This document shows positions 1-9,610 of a stretch of 64,000 bases of DNA, in pieces; the stretch's first letter is position 1, and each line of letters starts with the position of its first letter. The notes under the pieces are model-generated. The model was not told where the DNA came from. It searched no databases and was given only the letters and a program-made list of their open reading frames with translations. Source of the stretch: Nilaparvata lugens (Eukaryota > Arthropoda > Insecta > Hemiptera > Delphacidae); the NCBI RefSeq assembly GCF_014356525.2, contig NC_052507.1:36940716-37004715 (forward strand), given 5' to 3'. A program made the position numbers and the translations under genes.

Positions 1-545
1 CTAATGATGTTTCTCATGAAAAGTGGATTCAATGTTATGGCTTGTTATGTCTATGCAGAATGTTAATGCTCACAAATCGGTTTCCGATCTCATACCTAAA
101 GGAAAACAATAGACTTTACACTGTAGAGAGACACAAAAATGCATACAATACAATAATTATTGTACCTGTGCTGATAAACTGAAAATTATATTAAAAAATA
201 ACCAAAGTAATAACTGATAGTAATGAATAAAAGAAGTTGGAGATTAAATAAATGTTTATGATGTTAAATATTGTCTACAACTGGAATAGTTATTGATTTA
301 TTAGTTGATTAATTTTATGATTATAAAAATTGTCCACAACTAAAAAAGTTGAGTTATCTGTAACATAGAAAATAATAGTTATTTATGTATTGATATCAAA
401 TTTTTTTTAAAAATAATTTATCCAATTATTTCATAAATCATTTAATAATAATAAGATGATTCAATTTAATATTCTATATAGTAATAATAATAATTTTATA
501 ATGATATATTATTAGAATAAGATAAAACAATAGTATCGTCTGCAA
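1..545. other. AT-rich stretch without a gene
   Basis: Strongly AT-rich DNA with short runs of A and T and several TAATAATAA-like tracts. I see no open frame, no RNA gene and no clear repeat boundary. It is the left flank of the large LTR element. Confidence 0.6.
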
Positions 546-546
546 A

Positions 547-625
547 AAAACCTAGTTGGAATGAGATTTGAACTTGGGTCCCACAGTATATCAAACTACT
601 TTCTAATCGTCTTGGACACCATGCC
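547..625 (-). repeat. possible tRNA-derived SINE fragment
   Basis: On the minus strand there is a good match to an RNA polymerase III B box, GTTCAAATCTC, about 40 bases downstream of a weak A-box-like stretch (GGTGTCCAAGACGATTAG). A run of T follows. The layout resembles the tRNA-like head of a SINE, but the cloverleaf cannot be completed, so it is not called as a tRNA. It sits just outside the left LTR of the Gypsy element. Confidence 0.25.
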
Positions 626-668
626 CTGGTAAAAGTGGATGCCAAAAAGTAGGAACATGAATTGCTGT

Positions 669-2406
669 TCTGAGTAGATTTTTGCCCACACCTGTCTCTA
701 TCAGAGTTCCCAGTGTCGCTCTGGGCCGGCTAAACTCAGTCGGCGACTGGGGAGGGCCGCGGCAGGGGACGGGAGTCTTGGTGGGGCGTCCGTCAACCAC
801 CCTCGCTCGGGTTGGGGGTTGAAACAGGGTTATGAGCGCTTTGGAGGAATGTTTCCTCTTTTAGGAAAGAGGGCCGTGCTTTCGCACTGCTAAACAGGGT
901 TGGTCGCGGAAAGAAGGAACAGGAACCTTACGGTGTTAGTGTGAGAAAGGGTTTCGTGTCGGGACTAAGTCCTAGTCCTTGGGCACGGGTGTCTTCCCGG
1001 GGTCCGGGTGGTTGCGGAGCTCTGGTAAAGGCTTTCCCTGGCTTCCCAGAGGTCCTCTTCCGGTTCCATGGTTTAGTGCGCTGCGGCGGCCCGCGCTCTG
1101 GACTTTCCTGAGTCCTACTTGCCGGCACCAGCTGTCTCCTGGGGTCCGGATCGGCCGCGGAGTCGCGGGAAAGGTTTTTCACACTTCCCAGATGTCCTTT
1201 TGCGATCCCGCACCGGACTAGTGCGCTGCGGCGGCCAGCACTCTGGACTTCCTAAGTCCTACTTCCCGGGCACCAGCTGTCCTCCTGGGGTCCGGATCGG
1301 CCGCGGAGTTGCGGGAAAGGCTTTTCCACACCTTCCCAGATGTCCTCTTGCGATCCCGCACTGGATCAGTGCGCTGCGGCGGCCAGCACTCTGGACTTTC
1401 CTAGTCCTATGCCGGGCACCAGCTGTCCTCCTGGGGTCCGGATCGGCCGCGGAGTGGCGGGAAAGGCTTTTCCACACCTTCCCAGATGTCCTCTTGCGAT
1501 CCCGCACTGGACTAGTGCGCTGCGGCGGCCAGCACTCTGGACTTTCCTAAGTCCTACTTGCCGGGCACCAGCTGTCCTCCTGGGGTCCGGATCGGCCGCG
1601 GAGTCGCGGGAAAGGCTTTTCACACCTTCCCAGATGTCCTCTTGCGATCCCGCACTGGACTAGTGCGCTGCGGCGGCCAGCACTCTGGACTTTCCTAAGT
1701 CCTACTTGCCGGGCACCAGCTGTCCTCCTGGGGTCCGGATCGGCCGCGGAGTTGCGGGAAAGGCTTTTCCACACCTTCCCGGACGTCCTCTTGCGATCCA
1801 ACACTGGACTAGTGCGCTGCGGCGGCCAGCACTCTGGACTTTCCTAAGTCCTACTTGCCGGGCCAGCTGTCCTCCTGGGGTCCGGATCGGCCGGGAGTGG
1901 CGGGAAAGGCTTTTCCACACCTTCCGGATGTCCTCTTGCGATCCCGCACTGGACTAGTGCGCTGCGGCGGCCAGCACTCTGGACTTTCTAAGTCCTACTT
2001 GCCGGGCACCAGCTGTCCTCCTGGGGTCCGGATCGCCGCGGAGTTGCGGGAAAGGCTTTTCCACACCTTCCGGACGTCCTCTCGCGATCCCGCACTGGAT
2101 AGTGCGCTGCGGCGGCCAGCACTCTGGACTTTCTAAGTCCTACTTGCCGGGCACAAGCGTCCTCCTGGGGTCCGGATCGGCCGCGGAGTTGGGGAAAGGC
2201 TTTTCCCACCTTCCCGGATGTCCTCTTGCGATCCCGCAATGGACTAGTGCGCTGCGCGGCCAGCACTCTGGACTTCCCAAGTCCTACCTGCGGACACAGC
2301 TGTCCTCCTGGGGTCAGGATCGGCTGCGGAGTTGCGGGAAAGGCTTTTCCAAATAAATGAGCCCTAAATTCAATTCCTTTCTCTAGTTACGATATACATC
2401 GTGACA
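669..2406 (-). repeat. 3' LTR of the Gypsy element (left copy)
   Basis: Matches the right LTR from TCTGAGTAG through to GTGACA. It contains a GC-rich tandem array in its middle. Compared with the right LTR it lacks about 465 bases: the left copy passes directly from the array to AATAAATGAGCCC at 2352, whereas the right copy has extra sequence at 15271-15735. It also holds a single GTGC-TTTC-GCAC hairpin module at 876-887, the same module that makes up the internal array. Confidence 0.9.
1076..2350. repeat. GC-rich tandem array, unit of 145-149 bp, nine copies
   Basis: The word GTGCGCTGCGG recurs at 1076, 1221, 1369, 1515, 1663, 1812, 1957, 2102 and 2247, a spacing of 145-149 bases. Each unit contains several short inverted repeats, the clearest being GGACTT-TCCT-AAGTCC, and also GGAAA-GGCT-TTTCC. 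Units differ mainly by single-base gaps. Open frames through this array on both strands are by-products of the repeat and do not look like proteins. Confidence 0.95.
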
Positions 2407-2665
2407 CACTGTTCCTACTAAGGGAAGGGGGGAAAAGAGAGGGGGAGGAGAGGGGGGGGTGAGGATGGAAGGGGTAAACGGCAGACAGAATGTCCCAAAT
2501 GCCTGAGTATTCTGCCCTCTCCCGCTGGTCAACATAGACCGAACACAACTGGGCGCCAGGTTGGCTCCTACCAACCGGTGGTGATGCGTCGGCACCATCC
2601 GAAGAAATGAGCAAGCTACCCGGCCGATCCAAGGCCTAGCTTCAGAGAAGATCTTGAAGATCTGC
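2407..2665. other. internal edge of the 3' LTR with a purine run at 2421-2466
   Basis: Just inside the left LTR the plus strand carries a long purine-rich run (G and A) at about 2421-2466. The element is on the minus strand, so this reads as a pyrimidine tract in its sense strand, and the usual polypurine tract is not obvious; the sense strand has only a short AGTAGGAACAG before the LTR. No gene is seen up to the start of the hairpin array. Confidence 0.5.
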
Positions 2666-2668
2666 GCC

Positions 2669-4345
2669 GTGCTTTCGCACTGCGTGAGACGCTGTGTTCG
2701 CACACTGCAAGAGACCGCCGTGCTTCCGCACTGCGATGGGGGACACCGTGCTTTCGCACTGCAAGAAGCGCCGTGCTTTTCACTGCAAAGGACCGCCGTG
2801 CTTCCGCACTGCAATGGGGGACGCCGTGTTTGCACACTGCAAGAGGACCGCCGTGCTTCTGCACTGCGATGGGGGACGCGTGCTTTCGCACTGCAAGAAG
2901 CGCCGTGCTTTCGCACTGCAAAGGACCGCCGTGCTTCCGCACTGCAATGGGGGACGCCGTGTTTGCACACTGCAAGAGGCCGCCGTGCTTCCGCACTGCG
3001 ATGGGGGACGCCGTGCTTTCGCACTGCAAGACACGCCATGCTTTCGCACTGCAAAGGACCGCCGTGCTTCCTCACTGCAATGGGGGACGCCGTGTTTGCA
3101 CACTGCAAGAGACCACCGTGCTTCGGCACTGCGATGGGGGACGCCGTGCTTCCGCACTGCAAGAAGCGCTGTGCTTTCGCACTGCAAAAATAAGGACGCG
3201 GTGCTTTCGCACTGCAAAAGGAATGCTGTGCTTTCGCACTGCCCAGGGCGCCGTGCTACCGCACTGCCAGGAACGCCATGCTTTCGCATCGCAAAAAGAC
3301 GCCGTGCTCCCGCACTGCAGAGTTGCCGTGTTCCACACTGCCGAGGACGCCGTGCTTCCGCACTGCAGATGAGAGTCGCGGTGCTCTCGCACTGCTAGGA
3401 GGGGCGGGTAACACAAGAAACGAGGTGAACAACAACTCAGACAGGTTCTGAGAACCTAAATAACATTGCAAGGGAAACGCCGTGCTTCCGCACTGCAATG
3501 AGTCGCCGTGCTCTCGCACTGCAAAAATAAGGACGCCATGCTTTCGCATCACAAAAAGGACGCCGTGCTCCCGCACTGCAGAGTTGCCGTGTTTCCACAC
3601 TGCCGGGGACGCCGTGCTTCCGCATGCAGATGAGAGTCGCGGTGCTCTCCTACTGCCAGGAGGGGCGGGTAACACAAGAAACGGGTGAACAACAACTCAG
3701 ACAGGTTCTGAGAACCTAAATAACATTACAAGGGAAACGCGTGCTTCCGCACTGCAATGAGTCGCCGTGCTCTCGCACTGCAAAAATAAGGACGCGGTGC
3801 TTTCGCACTGCAAAAGGAACGCCGTGCTTTCGCACTGCCCGGGGCGCCGTGCTTCCGCACTGCCAGGAACACTATGCTTTCGCATTGCGAAAAGGACGCC
3901 GTGCTCCCGCACTGCAGAGTTGCCGTGTTTCCACAATGCCGGGGACGCCGTGCTTCCGCACTGCAGATGAGAGTCGCAGTGCTCTCGCACTGCCAGGAGG
4001 GGCAGGTAACATAAGAAACGAGGTGAACAACAACTCAGACAGGTTCTGAGAACCTAAATAACATTACAAGGGAAACGCCGTGCTTCCGCACTGCAATGAG
4101 TCGCCGTGCTCTCGCACTGCAAAAATAAGGACGCGGTGCTTCGCACTGCAAAAGGAACGCCGTGCTTCCGCACTGCCTGGGGCGCCGTGCTTCCGCACTG
4201 CCAGGAACACCATGCTTTCGCATCGCGAAAAGGACGCCGTGCTTTCGCACTGCCGAGTCGCCATGTTTTCACACTGCAAAAGGACGCCATGCTTTCGCAC
4301 TGCAGGTAAGAGTCGCAGTGCTCTCGCACTGCCAGGAGGGACAAC
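2669..4345 (-). repeat. hairpin-module array, part 1 (about 55 modules)
   Basis: A core of the form GTGC-nnnn-GCAC recurs every 20-35 bases. On the sense (minus) strand the common form is GTGC-GAAA-GCAC, with flanking GC and GC able to extend the stem past one mismatch. Loop variants include GAAA, GGAA, GAGA, GGGA, GCAA and GCGA; stem variants include GTGT/ACAC and ATGC/GCAT. There are two higher-order patterns: a five-module unit of about 133 bp (landmark at 2694, 2826, 2959, 3092), and a larger unit of 260-340 bp that ends in a non-hairpin spacer containing CTCAGACAGGTTCTGAGAAC (spacers start near 3401, 3662 and 3999). Long open frames here in all readings are translations of the repeat and are not treated as genes. 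Confidence 0.95.
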
Positions 4346-4425
4346 ACAGGGCACACAAAACACACACAAAACACAAAAACACAAAAACACAGAAACACAA
4401 AAACACAGAAACGCAAAAAACATAT
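4346..4425. repeat. A/C-rich simple repeat (ACAAAAAC type)
   Basis: Imperfect repeats of ACACAAAAAC-like words separate the two parts of the hairpin array. Confidence 0.85.
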
Positions 4426-4429
4426 CGCC

Positions 4430-5275
4430 GGGCTTTCGCCCTGCAGGCTGTGCTTGCGCACTGCGTGCCGTGTTTTCACACTGCTGCGGTGTTCCAACAC
4501 CGCGAAGGTGTGCGTCCGCGTAATGACAATCCAGGACTCACTGACCGATGTGTCATGCTTGCGCACGACGTTCGGACAAGCTCGCAATCTGGCTGCAGTG
4601 TTCCCACACTGCCTTGGTCAAGCTCGCGCACTACTTTGCCAGGCTTTCGCCCTGCGGGCCGGGCTTCGCACTGCATGCCGTGCTTGCACACTGCGTGCCG
4701 TGCTTGCGCACTGTGTGCCGTGCTTGTGCACTGCAAGCCGTGCTTCGCACTGCGTGCCGTGGTTTCACACTGCCGCGGTGTTCCACACCGCGAAGGTGTG
4801 CGTCCGCGTAATGACAATCCAGACACTCATGACCAATGTGTCATGTTGCGCACGACGTTCGGACGAGTTCGCAATCTGGCTGCAGTGTTCCACACTGCCT
4901 TGGTCAAGCTTGCGCACTACCTTTGCCGAGCTTTCGCCCTGCGGGCCGGGCTTTCGCCCTGCATGCCGTGCTTGCGCACTGCGTGCCGTGCTTGCGCACT
5001 GGTGCCGTGCTCACGCACTGCGTGCCGTGCTTGCGCACTGCGTGCCATGTTTTCACACTGCGTGCTGTGCTTGCGCACTGCGTGCCGTGTTTTCACACTG
5101 CGTGCCGTGCTTGCGCACTGCGTGCCGTGTTTCACACTGCGGGCCGTGCTTGCGCACTGCATGTGCGGGCTTTGCCCTGCATGGCCGTGTTCTCACACTG
5201 CCTAGCTTCGCCGTGCTTGCGCACTGCATGTGCCGGGCTTTCGCCTGCATGGCCGTGTTCTCACACTGCCTTACT
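4430..5275 (-). repeat. hairpin-module array, part 2 (about 30 modules)
   Basis: This part continues the array with different dominant variants. On the sense strand GTGC-GCAA-GCAC is common, along with GTGT-GAAA-ACAC, GTGT-GAGA-ACAC, GGGC-GAAA-GCCC (first at 4430-4441) and one GTGC-GTGA-GCAC at 5007-5018. A larger unit is seen twice: a block with CGCGAAGGTGTGCGTCCGCG and ACGACGTTCGGAC near 4500-4590 recurs near 4790-4865. A minority of modules are imperfect, for example one base short in the loop. Confidence 0.93.
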
Positions 5276-5289
5276 TCCGTGATACTCAC

Positions 5290-6465
5290 CTACGGCTTGA
5301 CCCAAGCCCGTTGCCCGTCAGGGAGGCACACTCGGATCCTCGGACGGCCGGCGCGAGGGCGCCTTCCGGGGCGGAAGGATTGGTGGGTGACCTTCCTCAC
5401 CGTAGGCCGATCTCCAATGGTGATTAGGGCAAGGCCTCGTCCGCAGTCGGTGGTAGATAGGCGAACTGCCGGCGGCAGCGATGAGTCTTCCTCTTCGTCC
5501 TCAGAGGGGAGTTCGAAGACCTCGGATTCGTCAGGGTGGACGGTAGCGGCGGGACGTGGGGGTGTTAATGGCTGGCTGCTGGTAACAGGAAGCAGCTGGA
5601 ACTCCTGGAAGTTCGCGGGGTTCTGTGGAGGCTGCTCCCCAAGCCTCAGTGAGTCCCCTTTCTTGCACCCAAACTGGGGTAGGGGGAGTCGGGGTCGCAG
5701 TCGTTGTTACGGCGAAAGGAGGGGTCGCGGGGCGGACGGCCTCCTCAGAGGTCCCGTATGCGGGTGAGATTGAGAAGCCCCGCCTCCTCCCTCGAGCAAG
5801 GCGTCTTCTCCTCCGTGGGGACCTCTGGGACCTCCATAGGGGTATCAGCGACGGCAGAGGTTGATGGCAGTGGAGTGTCGGCCCAAACCGGACTAGGAAG
5901 AGGTTGGTGAGCGGGCTGGGTCACCGTGACTACGATGTGGCGGTCGCGGCTCGTCCGCAGAGCGGGGAACTCCTCGAAAGCTCCCTGGAGGCAGCCTCTA
6001 CCATGCTATACCGGCGGAGTCCGCTGCTGGAGGAGCCGGAGTAGCTGTTGACCAATGATGTGCTCCGATTGCCACCGGGTGAGGCCTTCCGGTTGTGTTG
6101 GAAACACTGCACCTCCCATCGGTGATGAGCAGCGCAGTCTCTTCACCTGGCAATACTTGGCCATGAGGCGTGGATGGCCTCATAATCGTCTGCCGAAGTC
6201 TTGTGACGGGGTCCAAGATGGTGGTAGTAGCCTCTTTCCGGTTCACCACTGCCAGGGCAATCTCCCCCCCCGAATTAGAGGAAACCCGAGGAGAGTGTCT
6301 CTCTTTAAGTTCCTCAGCACCTCCCGAAGTCCTTCGGGGGTTCGGTTCGCATGTCGGGTGTGCGCAACGCCTGGAAAGGCGGGTGAACCTCGCCTTCTCG
6401 GTCATCGACAGCCGCTCCATCTCCCGCAACACCTGATCCGTAAAGCAGGCCCGGAAAGACGGCAT
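5290..6465 (-). pseudogene. unidentified third ORF of the Gypsy element (frameshifted)
   Basis: Reading the minus strand from an ATG at 6463-6465 gives about 390 codons of protein-like sequence ending at a TAG at 5290-5292, but the frame must change several times, near 6000, 5745 and 5600. The N-terminal third is rich in charged residues (for example FRACFTDQVLREMERLS), the middle is Pro/Thr-rich, and the end has an acidic run (SEDEEEDSS) followed by a basic tail (RPGRRPRAGRPR) before the stop. It lies downstream of pol on the same strand, the place where errantiviruses carry env, but I see no signal peptide, no transmembrane segment and no furin-like site, so I do not call it env. No family is recognised. 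The conclusion that it was coding rests on long codon-like stretches in one strand only; the frame changes look like small indels. Confidence 0.5.
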
Positions 6466-6474
6466 TTTCTCCTC

Positions 6475-8233
6475 TTTTTTTTTTAAAAAAAAAGAAGTGG
6501 TCGTTGAGAGGACTCGAAGACGTAGATAGGGAGGAAGATAAGAAGTGGTGATGAGTGATACTAAAGAAGAGCAGTTGATGATGACGTTGACCAAGTTTGG
6601 AGATAAAAAAAAACACAAGTCTCAAAACTCCAGAAGAAGCACCAAAAAAAGAACTAGAACTCAGAGATGTTATTTGAAGTAAAAAAGATGAAAGAAATAA
6701 AGATGCAAATCAAAAAGTCACTAGTAATAAGGTCGCTTTACTATAGCCTGTCACCCGATGTTGCCTACTCGGTAGCTCACAACGGACTGACTAAGTGAAG
6801 TTTGAGAAGCAACCATAAACAGGGAAGAAAAACAGAATAAACGGGAATTATTAGATTGAATAAAATGAAAAACAATGCAGGATCGGACGAGAATAATCTG
6901 TTTAGTAGACAAAATAAATGATTATTTTATCTTATCGCTATGTGTCGACTGCTCAACAGGCACGTAGCACTGAATTCAGATTTAACTGGCAGAACGGTAT
7001 AATAGGAAAAATGCTGTTTCTCGATGCCAATTCCTATATGAGATGATGACAAGCCTTTTCTCATAAAATTCCTTATTAGAATTATATTATTGAAGATAGA
7101 AATATAGCCATAGAAAATGTCTACAAGCACAGGCCGTGGGAAACTCGGACCTGTCTACTGAACGTGACTAAATCACAATTAAAACAATAGCACAATAAAG
7201 CATAGACTACTGTAATACCAATACAGCTCCAGTTTCTTTCAAAACGAGATGAATTTGAAATAATGAAATAATGAAGATTTTATTTCAGTAAAATCACTTT
7301 ATGGATATTTTCCTTTTTAATAAAATATTGGAGAGAGATTGATCAAAATTTGAAACCAACAAAAACGATTGTAGTACACTATGACTTACAATCACACGCA
7401 ACTTATTCAAATGCCATGAATAATCGGTTGCCTAATTACATGCAACTTACTCAAATACCATGAATAATCGGTTGCCGAATCACACACAACTTATTCAAAT
7501 TCCATGAATAATCGGTTGCCTAATCACACGCAACTTATTCAAATACCATGAATAATCGGTTGCTACATAATATACTTCTATCCACAGAAAAATAACTCCT
7601 GTTATTTCTGTATCGTAATACATTAATTACCACGGACCAAGCAATTATCGCCGGCTTTATTTTATGATCAAAATAAATATTCAATCCAAAACCTCATGGA
7701 CAAAAATATTATTCAGAAAAAATCTGACAATTAATTTCCTCCAATGTTAATTATCGTTATACTGTTCACAAATTGTGGACGACAACATGATAAATGAAAT
7801 AATTCAAATTCCATCTCTTTGACCCGTGCTTGGCAAGGGGAATTGGATTAAGAGCTCTGAGACAATAAGATGGCGATATAGTTGGAGATGAAAATAAAAG
7901 CAACAATAATTTTTCGACTTTACAGAAAAAGCCCACAAACCGCTTATCTGTTTAATTGAACTAGAATGGTTGGGTTGCCACTCAGTAATTTCAACTCTGT
8001 TTAAAACAGGACCATTTACTCGAAAGAAAATTGTTATGAATGCTACTTTTAAATATAGGCCCAATGTTCACATATTTCTCTGAATCAAGAAATAATTATT
8101 TCATGCTCCAATATCAGGCTAGTTTCAACTATTCCAATGCTATCAATTATCTCAAACCCATAAATAAACGGGCTATATTTCCAAATATATTTTCTCCAAA
8201 TTTTAGGTATTATTTCTCCTCCTGGTCACTCAC
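6475..8233 (-). other. AT-rich island inside the element
   Basis: About 1.75 kb of AT-rich DNA separates GC-richer pol from GC-richer ORF3. No gene is visible. On the minus strand it begins with AAG/GTGAGT (donor G at 8233, 38 bases after the pol stop) and ends with a T-rich run and AG at 6474-6475, just before the ORF3 ATG, so it could be an intron. It could equally be a later insertion; I could not find a target duplication. A 44-bp tandem repeat lies within it. Confidence 0.45.
7390..7563. repeat. 44-bp tandem repeat, four copies
   Basis: The word AATCGGTTGC recurs at 7422, 7466, 7510 and 7554. Units read CGCAACTTATTCAAATACCATGAATAATCGGTTGCCTAATCACA with few changes. Confidence 0.95.
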
Positions 8234-8270
8234 CTTATGCTGCTGTGAATTACTCTTCCTCGATACTCCA

Positions 8271-9610
8271 TCAGCGAGTGGGCAGCGACACCCGGCTTAC
8301 TCGATTCCTCCTGCCGTCACCGCTCTCCTCCACACTGGCTCCTTCATCATTGTCCTCTCGGCCGTCGCGGGCGGCTCGCATTCCGCTGCCGTCCTCTCCA
8401 TCCTCCTCCTCTTCTTCCTCGGGAAGGGGCGGCAAGATTTTTATCCTTTACATGAACCGTCAGCATTTTACCAGCAGCTCCTTTCAGCAACACTACAGAG
8501 GCGCTCAGCATTTTCTTACCTCATAAGGCCCAGAAAATTTTGGAGCTAGCTTAGCCGCAAACTGGTTCACTCCAGACGAGAGATGATAATCCCTCTTGTA
8601 CACCAACTGGCCCGTCCTTAGTTCCAGTGGTCTTCGCCCAAGATTATAATACTCCTGGTATTATTATAGGCGTAGTTTAGATTATCTAGAACGAGTTTGT
8701 GCACGTTTCAGTACTTGCAACCTCCTCAGCTGGGCTGCTCGACTCGTGCCTCCATCCTCCTGTCGAGGATCGTCTTCCTCCTCACCACAAGCATCTCCTG
8801 GTGCTCTCAACTCTCTTCCGAAGTTAAGGAAGGCAGGAGTATACTTAGTGCTACATGCACTGCTGTATTCATGGCGAAACAAAATTCCTCCACATAGCGA
8901 TCCAATCCGCATGGTGCTCGCCCACATAGAGCTGTATCATAGTCTTCATGACTCTATTAACCCTCTCCGTAGGGTTGCAGCTCGGTGTGTAGGGTGGGGT
9001 GTAGAATAACGTGATGCCATTCTCCTTACAGTATGACTTAAAAGCCTACTTGTATACTGTGTTCCATTATCACATATAAGCAGCTTCGGCACCCCAAATT
9101 TGGTGACGACTAGCTCCCTCAAAGCTCGCGCTACGGCATTGCTGTCTGCCTGAGCTAGCGGCCGAGCTTCCGTCCACTTCGTGAACTGGTCCTGAAATAC
9201 CACCAGGTATTTATTCCCCTTTTCGAGCGAGGTAACGGACCTACAATATCGGTGCTAACAGTCTCCAGGGTCGCACCACCTTCCTCTGGCTGTTCATCTG
9301 TCCATATGGAGGCCGCAGCTCCACCTTATGCTTCATGCACGTCTCACAGCGCCTCACATACTTCGCGACGTCCGCATACAGGCCCGGCCAATAATAGCGA
9401 CAGGCTATCGGTGATAAGTCCGGAATACTCCTTGATGGCCCGCTGTCGGGGCATCGTGGCTCTGCTGAAGTATCTCCTCACTAGCATCGGAATACATAGC
9501 TTCCAGCCATCACTCTCGGCGTGCATCAGGAGGTTGTTGACGGGCCCATATGTGACGATACAACGCCTCACCCCTTACCATATAGTCGGGGTATTTCTGT
9601 GGATGATGGA
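8271..9610 (-). pseudogene. integrase region of Gypsy pol
   Basis: The integrase inserts the element's cDNA into the host genome. On the minus strand the N-terminal zinc-binding part is near 9350-9600. The catalytic core near 8950-9210 has FQDQFTKWTEA (first Asp) and CDNGTQYTS (second Asp, about 9048-9076). The C-terminal GPY/F module (KFSGPYEV, about 8519-8540) is followed by VVLLKG and VHVKD. The end is an acidic tail (PEEEEEEDGEDG) and a TGA at 8271-8273. Several frameshifts separate these pieces. The match to Gypsy integrases is clear; the acidic tail is an extension I do not assign to a known domain. Confidence 0.88.

Noticed and set aside
547..625. Functional tRNA gene
   Set aside because: The B box is good but the cloverleaf arms do not pair and the A box is degenerate.
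1119..2356. Open frames of 70-140 codons in the LTR arrays
   Set aside because: The same phrase recurs with each 147-bp unit on both strands and frames are set by one-base gaps.
2548..2562. Second primer-binding-like word (TGGGCGCCAGG) near the left LTR
   Set aside because: It is about 140 bases from the LTR and in the wrong orientation relative to the domain order; the site at 13400-13417 fits fully.
2669..5275. CRISPR-like array of short repeats
   Set aside because: Units are 20-35 bases with no constant repeat plus unique spacers, sit inside a eukaryotic retroelement, and form a hierarchical tandem repeat.
2383..5767. Long open frames of 180-440 codons on both strands over the hairpin array
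   Set aside because: They are Cys/His/Arg-rich translations of a tandem repeat open in several frames at once, so they carry no evidence of protein selection.
5290..6465. Calling the third ORF an envelope gene
   Set aside because: Position fits, but no signal peptide, transmembrane helix or cleavage motif is visible.
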